Shown piece after piece: positions 38,296 to 48,871 of a stretch of 64,000 nt of DNA. Source of the DNA: Trichoplusia ni. Lineage: Eukaryota; Arthropoda; Insecta; Lepidoptera; Noctuidae. Where the stretch lies: positions 2,209,328-2,273,327 of the forward strand of contig NC_039480.1 of assembly GCF_003590095.1 (NCBI RefSeq). Reading direction: 5' to 3'. How positions within the stretch are numbered: position 1 is the first letter of the stretch; each line of letters begins with the position of its first letter. The position numbers were made by a program, and so were the translations under genes. The notes beneath the pieces are model-generated. The model saw only the letters and a program-made list of their open reading frames with translations, did no database searches and had not been told where the DNA came from.

Positions 38296-38969
38296 GTGAG
38301 TGTGAAATTTATTTGTCACAAGTAGAAGACCTGTGAAGTTTCAGTCATCAAGTGTTTGATGCTAATTAATCCCCAGTCCCACATAAAGATATCTCTGTTT
38401 TTTAATTTCATTTGAGACTAGTCTAATCCACATTATCTAACAAAAATGATGCATTTTTAGAACGTAAACTTTGAAAACATTACAAACTCTTCTTTGAGTT
38501 CCGTATATCTGTCTTTCAGCAGGCTTTATCTCATTAACCGTCAAAGTTAGACAGTTGACATTTTCACAGATATATTTTTATTGCCTGAGCAATAGTCGAT
38601 AGGCTCACAAATTCAATGGGGGAAATTAACAAATTTCGTTTACAAAGCTTTTTTTCTGTTACTTGCACGGAACGATTCGAACTTGACCGGTTTCATATAA
38701 ATAGCAGTCTTTAGTTTTCATGTATTTATTGAATATACGAACGATAACTCTGAACGCCTCAAAATATTGAATTGAAGTAAAAGTGAGAATTGAAGTTTCA
38801 TTAGAAAGACTCCATTTAATCTTAACACCGCCATCTAAGAACGACGTCATTGCTTCAGCGCCATCTAGTGGCACGAAATGGTATTTACATGGATGTCACA
38901 ATATCACACCTGCACACTAGATGGCGCTGGCAAATAAAATAGACTTTCTACAGTTGTCATTTTTTTCAG
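38296..38969 (+). other. Intron 3 of esterase B with CTCF-like words
   Basis: This intron is absent from A, C and D. It carries a perfect match to the CTCF consensus on the minus strand at 38858-38871 (GCGCCATCTAGTGG), a 13/14 match on the plus strand at 38914-38927 (ACACTAGATGGCGC), and a partial one near 38828-38836. Binding is not shown. No gene or large repeat seen in the rest. Confidence 0.5.
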
Positions 38970-40745
38970 GTTTCGACGATACATACGATGAGCAGACAGT
39001 TCGTCAGTTCTATTTAGGCGACGACCAGCCCAGCTCGCTTCAACAAGACGCCATTTTAACCTTCGCATCAGACTTCGCTTTCGTCCATCCGTCAGAGCGA
39101 AATGTTTTAAGATATTTAGAAGCTAATGCCAAAAGCGTATACAGATATATGTTCAGTTATGAAGGAGGAAGGAATTTACTTAAGGTAGGGTTAATTTAGG
39201 ATGGGATACGCATGTGTATTTTCTTGCATTTCACGCTACAAGTCATTGGTATTTATCGGGAGGGTCTGACTAGTTTCGGACCCAATCAGAGTCCTTAATT
39301 GGGGGAAGACTCCGGTTGGGCCCGAAACTAGTCGGGCAATCCCGATAAATATGCGTCCGTAAGTTTGTTGTTGCATCATTTAACAATGAAGCTTTCTCTC
39401 GAAAGTTATTATAAAAAGACAACTAATGATTAAGGTATTTATCATCATCGCTCATACTTATTACGTTAAAAAAATACTTATTATCGTAAGTTAATTAAAC
39501 CTTTTTTTATTTCTATTTTTTAAAGGTGAAGAAAAATCTAACGTCGGCGGGCGCCTCTCATGGGGATGAACTTGGCTATTTATTCTCTTCGGACACTTTT
39601 CCTGAGGTCCCCGATGAGAGAGACCAATATGTGATCGATGTTATTACTAAATTGTGGACAGACTTCGCTAAATACGGGTGAGTAGGACTTATTATAGAAA
39701 GTCTGTTATGAGGGCTTCGATAATTCGCCGGTAAAGGCCATAGTCCCTACTAATATTATAAATGCGCAAGTAATTCTGTCTGTCTGTCTGTTACGCTTTC
39801 ACGAACCGATTTTAATGAAATCAGGTACAGAGATAGAGTTGACCTTGAGAAAGAACATAGGATAGTTTTTATCCCGGACTTTTGAAGAGTTCTCTTGGAA
39901 GCGCGATATAACCGACTGCGACGCGGGCTAAGCCGCGGGCGAAAAGCTAGTACATAATATATCTGCAGCTGTTTGTGAGCAGCGACACAACGGAACCTGA
40001 ATGCCCCAGGGGGTCACTCTTCAAGGGGACTCCCAGCTCTTTTTTGCCTTAACTGGCTAGAGAGAGGTCGCTAGAGCTATATGCTCGGGGGTGGAAGTGT
40101 CTAAAGGCGAAATAACGAGGAAACCCGCTCCGGGTCAAGGCGTCAACTGTGACTTATTTAATAACTTCACAAATATTCAGTTGCTGAAATCGGTGAAGGA
40201 AATCATTGCAGGCACACACCTGAGAATGTTTCAAGTGTGTGTTGCGTCACGTCAGAGGACTACGGGCGGGATACACTCTGACACAAAAAGTATCTTAAAG
40301 TTCATTTACTTACCAATGTTTTTATACACTCACTTTTCTTGTTTGTTTGTCGTTCCGGTTGGATTTTTTGCAACTCAATTTTGAGTCACTTCCCGATGAG
40401 CTAGCAGGCTGAAATTTTCATTGAAACTTCAAACCCGATGACGATGGAATTTACAACTATAAAAACGGCTGGACCGATTTTGATAATACAAAAATGGAGT
40501 GACATTTAAAAACGTGGGTTTTTGGTTTATTATCTATTTTTGTTTATTCCAGAAACCCAACACCAGAGACAACAGAACTTATCCCGGTAAAATGGACGCC
40601 AGTCATAGACAACAAGAAGCGACCATATTTGAACATAGACAATCCAGTGAGGCTTGAAAGCCGAGTCTTTCATGACAGAATGGCTTTTTGGGACTTATAC
40701 TATAAACTGAATGGGGATAAAATTAAAGGGTACAGAGGAATTTAA

Positions 40746-41510
40746 TTAAAAAACTCAAATAGTAAATAATAATAGTATTACACAACAATCACACAACGCC
40801 ATCTAGTCTCAAACTACAAAACTTGTAACTAGACAACTGATAAACATACTTATATATTTCTAAATACAAACATAATATAGATAAATTACATAAAGACACA
40901 GAACAAATGATCGTGCTCATCGCACAAACATTTGTCCTGGGTGGGTATCGAACCCACGACCTCGGGTACAGCAGTCAGGGTCACTAACCACTAGACCGAC
41001 AGGCCAGTCAATAAAAAAGTGATAATTTTAAGACGATAAGGCATTTTAATGTAAATATTACTTACCTAAAGTGAATTAGTAATTGAGTTTTGAAAACAAT
41101 TTATACGAAATTCGTTATTCAATACGCTGAAAGTATTGGAAAGCGAATAATGTTCGTTGACAATCGTTATACATGTTTTATTTATTAGAATTATAATTAT
41201 ACATAGAATAATGTTTTCAATGTTATTTATTTTGTTTTTTTATCCTTAGAATGTATACTGGAATTGAATGGGAACGATACTTAGACAAAGACAAATACTT
41301 ATATCTGATTCTGATTCTTATATTAATAACAAACGCGAAAGTTTGTATGTATGTTTGTACCTCTTTCACTCAAAAACCACTGAACAGATTTAGACGAAAC
41401 TTGGTACATAGATAGTTTATAACTTGGATTAACACATAGGATAGTTTTTCATCCCAAGTTAATGTTCCCGTGGGATCATTTACGATTGCCCCGCAGGCTA
41501 AAGCTGGTAT
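40746..41510. other. Convergent interval between esterases B and C
   Basis: 765 bp between the two stop codons. Holds SINE-C on the minus strand (40785-41008), which starts 40 bp after the B stop, and a microsatellite-like transposon copy (41321-41505) that ends just before the C stop. The 3' untranslated regions of both genes must fall within these repeats. Confidence 0.6.
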
Positions 41511-44500
41511 TTACATAAAAAACTTAAACATAAGTAAAAATATACAATAATAAGATATGCTAATCATAACACTACCATTTTCCATATCAAAGTCATGAAG
41601 ATCGTGTAAATCAATCCCCTTATAGAACTTAGCGTAGTGGTGATAGAACAGGTCCCAGAAGGACGCCACTCTCTCGAATGGTCCCCCGGAGCGCAGACTC
41701 AGCGCAGCGTCGAGGTCCAAGTAGGAGCCCTGGTCTGCAGTCGTAGGGGACCATCTGACAGGTAACACTGGGCTTGGCGATGGGGTGGGGTCTCTGAAAC
41801 ATAATGATTGAGGTTATAACGTGTTTAAAATATTGTTTAAACAACAAAATGTACAATCGACATCAAATAAAAAATTACTGAGCCAAATTTGATGGCAATT
41901 GGCCTGAAACTGTTATATCACAATAATAATATTAAAGTAACACCCACTCACCCATACTTAGCAAAATTCGTCCACAGTGACGTCATCCTGTCTATCATAA
42001 GTTGATCTGCGTCACTAATGTTTGTGTCAAACATGCTCATGTCAAACAAGTATCCCAGTTCATCAGCATGTGTTGTTCCTCGAATCGTTATGTTTTTCAT
42101 TACCTTCATATAATTCCTGCCGCCATCGTAATTAAATATGTATCTGTATACCACAGCGTTATTCCTCAAATAATATCTCACCGATCTTTCTGAAGGATAA
42201 TTGAAAATATAGTCAGATGAAAAGTCAACGACGCCGTTTTGTAAATAAAAGTTTTTGACAATTTCATTGCCACGGTCATCTATATTGGGAAAAGTGTTTT
42301 TTAGAATGATTGAATAATTAAAATTCTCAGTAAAGTTTCTGTCTTCAACTGCATTAGGATATAAAAACAATCCTTCTTCCCAAGTAGTTCCCAACATTAT
42401 TTTAAAACCTTCTAAATCTGAGTCTGGAGTTTTTTTAACTAATTCATCGAAACAAACTCTAAAAGTGACATTGGATGTAGATTCTAATATATAACTGATA
42501 TTCATATTAGAAACTAAATCTTTAAATTCTCTATCCATCATATTAACAACATTGCTTTGTATATTTTCCGTTGGTTGCGAATTATCTTCAATAAAAGTAG
42601 GAGTGGCTGCGTTGCCGCTTTGCAAAATGACTTTATTGAATAATCCTTCGGTATTTAAAAGTAGAAGATCTGCAGAAATAGATCCTGCACTGTGTCCTAT
42701 CAATGTGACATTTCCATTATCTCCTCCAAAGTCTTTAATAACTCTCTTCACCCATTTAAGAGCTAGAAACTGGTCTTTTAACCCTTGGTTCCTGTATTCT
42801 TTCCGTCTTGGGCATATGAAGCCAAACGCTCCCAATCTATAGTGGATTGCGACCACAATCACGTCATGCCTGATTAGGAATTTGGGAGAAAAGGTCGACA
42901 AGCGACTGTTCCCTTCCACAAAGGCTCCTCCGTGGATGTACACCATGACAGGCAGCTTGTCTCCCGCCGTCACGTGGTTGGGGGTGTACACGTTGAGCTG
43001 CAGACAGTGGACGGTCCCGGTCGCCTCCCCGTCGACGAACTGCGGGCAGAGCGCTAGGTCGGAGAAGGCTTCGAATGGTGTCTCGAAGTCTGGGTGTGGT
43101 GTCGCTGGCTGTAACGAGAAAAATATTAATGAGATTTGACCACACGGAGAGCATAGTGGTTGAGGTCACCACACCAAAGTGACTATACGCGCATTTGTGT
43201 GATCCACGAATGCTTGTCCTGAGTCTGGGTGTCTTGTGCATGTGACTTGAATGTTTGTGAAACCTAAGACACAAGGATTAAATTGCCATCTCATGATGAA
43301 TAGTCCGATTGATTCAAAAACTATAATTTTGTAAAATAAACCTTGACCCTTCGTGTTATGGATCAAATTTGAAATTACCCAAAGATTTATCATTCACACG
43401 GGAGATTCGTATCAAATGGCAATACATTACAAGTGTACAATGACACATAAATTGTATCTTTATGTTCTAAAAGAATAAGTAATAATTTTATAAAAATATG
43501 AGGCTTAATCACGTGGTGATAATGAATTAAGGTAGATAGAGTCACTATGTTACAGTCGAATTAAAATTGAATTGATTGCAGGGATAGCCGAGTGGTTGAG
43601 GTCACCAAGCTAAACTGTACGCGACGTGTCGTTCGTTCAATCCCATCCCATTGATCCAAGAATGATTATTTTGTGGGAAACGAATGCTTTTCTTCCTAAA
43701 TATTTATAATCCTTGTGTTGCGGGGAGTTTCACAAACATTCAAGTCACATGCACAAGACACCCAGACTCAGGACAAGCATTAGATAAAGACAGTCTTTTT
43801 AAATATATTCTGATATAGGTAATAAAAATAAATAGTTTATTGCGCATTTAGGATCAATGAAAAATATACTCTTTTTGTAAATCTATACTCTATACTAATA
43901 TATAAAGCTGAAGAGTTTGTTTGTTTGAACGCGCTAATCTCAGGAACTTGAGAAATTAGGAGGTTCAAATAGATTTTTTTTTTTGTGTTGAACAGACCAT
44001 TCATCGAGGAAGGTTTTAGGCTATATACTATCACGCTGCGACTAATAGGAGCGAAGATACAATGGAAAATGTAGAAAAAAAACCGGGCAGGTATAAATCA
44101 TAACTTATATCTTTAACCACGCGGACGAAGTCGCGGGCAACAGCTAGTAAATAATAAAAATAAAGTCGAGGGTTAACAGAAATTGTTTCAGATATTTTTC
44201 AGAGAATTTGACAAAATTGACCATTATTGTGCATTTTTTTTCTTTCTACCCTTCTATATTGTACAGAACCATTTATGTCGTTGCTCTGATCTCACTTAAC
44301 GTCTTTTTTTCAATTATATTCGATAGGTATGTTTACTTTTTGGTTGAAATCTTATTTTTATTAAAATATACTTCATGAGATAGCTTATCATTATACAAAT
44401 AAGATTCGTATATTTATAATCAACCGTTTTGATAATTATCATGAGCAAGCTGTTGCCCCCGACTTCGTCCGCGTGGTTAGAAGATATAAGTTAGGATTTT

Positions 44501-46175
44501 TTGAACGGAAGCCCTCGAAGATGAATATTTTTCCCCGTTTTTGTCACATTTTCCATTATATCTTCGCTCCTATTAGTCGCAGCGTGATTTTATATAGCCT
44601 ATAGCCTTCCTCGGTAAATGGTCTATGAACACAAAAAGAGTTTTTCAATTTGAATCAGTAGTTCCTGAGATTAGCGCGTTCAAACAAACAAACTCTTCAG
44701 CTTTATGTATTAGTATAGAGTATAGATTATCTAAGCTTCTAGGTTTCACCATTCATGAGATACAATCTAGTGGGAGACGGACAGATAATAGAGTTTTATT
44801 AATCGGTTTTCATTTAACTTTTTAGGTAGGGATCTCTAAAAATAGCCAACAAATACATTTATTAATAACAGCGCGATTAAAACAATTATAGCTGTGAAAT
44901 TGCTTCTTAATGCTAATTACAAATAATCAATGGAAGTAAATTGAAAAACAATCATTTTTATTTATTAAGTTGTTTATTTTATAGCCTGCTGTCGTGGTGA
45001 CCTTGTTATGTGCAGGTTCAATTCCAGTACATGCAAAGGCCATATGATTTTTTCAAAGATCATCATTGGCCTAGCCTTTTCCCAACTATGTTGGGGTCGG
45101 CTACCAGTCTAGACTGATACCAGCCTATGATTTTTTCAAAGATGCAAGAACTAATTTGGACAGCTTTTTTAGCTTACAGTTACTATAACGATTCCAAAGA
45201 AATACGTTTAGTTAGCTAAATTAGTTTATACACTTTACTCGCTTTTTAAAACTATCCGAATTTTAAAAGAGACTGCGACCCCTAATCTTGTATCGACATT
45301 TCTTCTCAGGGTAGTCAGATAGGAAATGTCGACTCCATCGTCCTCAAAAAAGACATGCCAAGTGATGAATTAATATCTTATTTTCGGAATTAATGATTTC
45401 ATTTCATATTGAAAGATCTTTGAGAAACGGTGAAAAAGACTGGATTCTAAATATGAGAACCATTGGTGCAATACTCAAACCTTATTTATATGGAAAGAAA
45501 GCTTTGCTCAGCTATGGCACACTCATATATGATAAAGTAAACAATAATACCAGCCTATATACGACCCACTGTTGGGAACAGGCCTCTTCCAGTATAGAGA
45601 AAGGTTTAGCCATAACATTAACCATATCATCGTTAGTTCATTCCTGTTGTGGTCGGCTTCCAGTCTAACCGGTTTCAGCTAAGTACTAGTGTTTTACAAG
45701 GAGCGACTGCCTATCTGACCTGATCAACCCAGGTACCTGGGCAACACGATACCCCTTGGTTAGACTGGCTGTCAGATTTCTCAAGCTTCTGACTACCTGT
45801 AACGACTGTCAAAGATGTATGAATAACAGCCGAGACCCACACTTTAACGTGATATCCGAAACACGGAGGAACTCGTTCTGACAAAAATGGTCACCCATCT
45901 ACGGACAATCTTTGTGATTAAAAAACACCACATAGCAAAGCGCAGCACAGCTTGATGTTAATTAGTCACCCTAACACAGTACCCCCAACACGACTCACCC
46001 CGAGAGGATCATTGTCGTCCACATCCCCGTACGGCAGCCCCAGGAACGTGGTGAAGTGGTCTCCTCTCCGGCCGAGGACCTCTCCTATACTGGTCTTCAC
46101 TGACACTACACTTGGGTCCAATGGAAACACACACACAAGCACAGATGAAAACACGAAAAGTTTTAAGAAAAACAT
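41511..46175 (-). CDS. Carboxylesterase C, intact, with hydrophobic C-terminal tail
   Basis: Coding exons: 45999-46175 (59 codons), 41952-43108, 41511-41793; 1,617 nt, 538 aa, phases 0 and 2, GT-AG. Signal peptide 1-18 (MFFLKLFVFSSVLVCVFP). Triad Ser199 (GHSAGS), Glu304 (TTWEEGLF), His406 (GTTHADELGYLF); oxyanion hole at 118-122; Cys80/Cys94 pair. The last 15 residues (ISYYCIFLLMFKFFM) are strongly hydrophobic and follow a small-residue stretch (ENGS), the pattern of a GPI-attachment signal, so the enzyme may be membrane-anchored outside the cell; this is inference. Genes A and B lack such a tail. C is the inverted partner of D, with long tracts of near identity. Substrate unknown; symbol not assigned. 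Confidence 0.92.
43109..45998 (-). other. Intron 1 of esterase C
   Basis: Contains SINE-B (43141-43280, 43580-43660 and a piece at 43705-43785), a Helitron-like pair on opposite strands (43889-44147 plus, 44446-44726 minus) and 5S-like SINE pieces (45058-45108, 45650-45905), the second ending less than 100 bp from exon 1. Confidence 0.6.
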
Positions 46176-46836
46176 TTTTAAAACGAAACCTTTTTCGTTA
46201 AAAAACTTTTCGGTGGAATATTAGATAAGAGATTTTTTTTAGTTTATCTGTACGACCTGTTCAGTAGTCATTTAGTTATTGAAAAATAATCTGAGTGTTA
46301 AGTTATAACCTTGGTCGCGACCATGACTTGCAAAGAACGTTGACAATAAAGTTATAAATATTATTTTTTGTTGCTTTTCAAGTGTGTCACTGTCAACAGT
46401 TAATTTATAAATGATCGTTATAAGATAACTTAGTTATCTTATGTAAATATTTTAACTGTTGATGTTTGATTTAGGGTTCCGTATAAAGAAAACCGTTTGG
46501 TTGGATAGTCGAGTTGGATGTGTAGGACAAGCATTTGTGTGATCCACGAATGCTTGCCCTGAGAGTAGGTGTCTTTGTGCATGTGACTTGAATGTTTGTA
46601 AAACTTTTCGCGATTTTTTTTACCATTATATATTATATCCATAGATAGTTTTTTAGAGAAAAAACCGTATATATTATTACTAAGACATCAACATCTTTCC
46701 GTCTGTTTGTCCGTCTGTTACCAAGCTTTATCTCAAATACCGTGATGAGATAAAGTCAAATTCAGTGATGGCTGGAAATTTTCAGAAATACTGAATTTCT
46801 CGAGTAACAAAATTAAAGATTGAGATTAAGCAACAC

Positions 46837-47030
46837 TTGTTACGGTCATAAATTTGATGGATGTGCAATTATTGTATACAATCTAGCAAAGCGTCTTGTT
46901 GACACTTCTCGTGACCTAAAGGCTGGCTTTTACCTCGCTCAAAGGATTTGCATTGCCATTCAACGTGGCAATGCTGCCAGCCTTTTGGGCACACTCCAAG
47001 CCGGCAGCGACGACATGATATTATAATTAT
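46837..47030 (+). mobile_element. Likely retrotransposon 3' coding fragment
   Basis: A frame ending in a stop near 47026 reads ...YLAQRICIAIQRGNAAS and LLGTLQ. I associate this with the C-terminal end of insect non-LTR element proteins, and an AT-rich 3' tail follows. The assignment rests on memory of the motif and is uncertain. No start and no upstream reverse transcriptase. Confidence 0.4.
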
Positions 47031-48370
47031 TATTTTTTGTTTTTAAGTACTTGTTTTAATGTACGTTTATATTGTAATTGTTTAAGTAATAGTTGTTAAT
47101 AAAATTATTGTAAATATATATTTTTTTCGCCTATTTATAGAGAACCCTTGGTATAGCGTGTCCGGCTCATACATAACCAGTTTTTTTACAATTTTATAAA
47201 GTATTAATACTTTTAGGTTGTATTTAGTAATTGCTCCTACTTATCAAGATAAGTTAAAATAATTCAACGGTGGGTAACGATAACAGTACATTTACAAGAT
47301 AACATTTGAAGCAGAGATTCTGTCATGTGATGTGATGTAGTTACACATCACATCACATCATCATCCTAGCCTTCTCCCAACTCTGTTGGGGTCGGCTTCC
47401 AGCCTAACAGGATTCAGCTATGTACCAGTGTTTCACAAGGAGCGACTGCCTATCTGACCTCCTCAACCCAGTTTACCTGGGCAATACGATACTTACGTTA
47501 GACTGGTTGTCAGATTTTCAAGCTTCTGACTACCTGTAACGACTGTCAAAGATGTAGGAATAACAGCCGGGACCCACAATATAACGTGCCTTCCGAAACA
47601 TGGAGTTACTCGTTACGACAAAGGTGGTCACCCATCAAGGGACCAACCGCGTCAAGCTTTTATAACCTGTGATCGATTCACTTATGCGGTTATAGCTTAG
47701 CCACGAGCTCCTCATCATGTGATGATAACTGCCAGCCAAAATAAGATGGGGAGCTTACCAAAATCAAGAAAAAATCGAAAAAGTTTTTATTTCAAATAGG
47801 CCGTTTTCCAGGCATTTTTAAAACTTTATAGCTATGGTATTAGACTCTAATTTCGACTTGCTAAAAAGTCTTTCCTTGCCGCCCGATCAGAGGCACAAAT
47901 TCTGCTATTTATAATGGCTGATGAATGTATATTAATTGGATTTAATTAGCACTATTCATACTGTTAGAATCATTTTTATTTATTATCGCGATCATGAATG
48001 TGGCCACAACTTAATGTGTTAATTTGACGATAGCTCCATAACAGTGGGTACCTTCAATCCGCGTTAGCACAATAATTATTGCTGTAAATTTCTCATGTAC
48101 CACGTGAGCTATCGTCTAACGCTAAACGGCAATAGTAGTGCCGCAAGTAATAAATGTCTAATAATACCGTTGTCAAATCTAACATAAATCATAAATAAAT
48201 AACATAAATAAACATCTGTCATAAATTATCGCGATAATTAATGACATTTCTCGTTAGCGTAGCCCCGGTAAAAGAGTGCGTCGAATCTGCTGCGAAGTGG
48301 TGATGGTTTGCTTGTGTTGTTAAAAAATATAAACAGTTTCTTGAATTGTTTAGAGACTTTCAAATAGATG

Positions 48371-48654
48371 CAGTGCCGGTGTAAGGGCCACTGACACCCC
48401 GGGCGAAAATATTGTGGCGCCCACTTGAGGGAAGCAATATCAAGTGTTAGTTTTTTGCTGACCCCAAGTAAAATTATATTAAGAATTTCATCTTTCCTTT
48501 AGCGTTACGTTTGGCGGTGGAAGTATTCCACCTCTAGCGTAGAGCACAGTTCTGAGAGAGGCAAGAGACTCCAACTTCAGACCTTGGCGCCCCCCAGAAT
48601 TTGTCGCCCCGGGCCATCGCCCCATCACGCCCCCCCCCCCTAACTCCGGCACTG
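48371..48654. mobile_element. hAT-type MITE with 8-bp target duplication
   Basis: Imperfect terminal inverted repeats CAGTGCCGGTGTAAGGG and CCCCTAACTCCGGCACTG. The 8-bp word AATAGATG flanks it at 48363-48370 and 48655-48662, the size expected for hAT elements. Internal sequence is partly C-rich. No transposase. Confidence 0.85.
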
Positions 48655-48871
48655 AATAGATGGCGCTGTACGGTGAGCAATATTATATCATTAAAAGATC
48701 TTAACAATCCCGTCGACGGAGTCGTTAGCAACTACTAGTGTAAAACAAGTATAAATCAATTTCATATTTCATTCATTTTATCGTAATTTTAATGACATCT
48801 CGTCATGGTTCCAACCAGATCACACATATAATTATTATTATAATATCCTATTCTCCAAAGAGTTGGGTTGT

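Larger units (their letters stand above)
32887..40745 (+). pseudogene. Carboxylesterase B, intact exon set interrupted by a Penelope-like insertion
   Basis: Coding exons: 32887-33066 (60 codons), 35002-35637 joined to 38067-38295 (one exon split by the insertion), 38970-39184, 39526-39677 and 40553-40745. Without the element the coding length is 1,605 nt, 534 aa, the same as gene A, with no other defect. It has a signal peptide (residues 1-16), Ser199 (GESAGA), Glu324 (NSQEVMF), His432 (GASHGDELGYLF), the oxyanion hole at 118-122 and Cys81/Cys94. The insertion falls after residue 272 between copies of GTGATAACTGCA; read through, it adds two codons and a stop. It has two introns (38296-38969 phase 1, 39185-39525 phase 0) that A, C and D lack. 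The ATG follows acceptor TTTCAG (exon from 32856). The allele as assembled should be null unless the element is removed or absent on other haplotypes. Esterase identity is certain; the functional status is inferred. Confidence 0.88.
46176..48871. other. Divergent interval between esterases C and D
   Basis: 2.7 kb between the two start codons. It holds SINE-B (46497-46605), a retroelement C-terminal fragment (46837-47030), a full-length 5S-like SINE (47358-47716) and a hAT-type MITE (48371-48654). The two flanks next to the start codons are not alike, so the inverted identity of C and D stops at or near their first exons. Confidence 0.6.

Noticed and set aside
42864..43274. Frames overlapping the start of esterase C exon 2 and its counterpart at 50291-50566
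   Set aside because: Out-of-frame shadows of a GC-rich coding segment that is shared by C and D.
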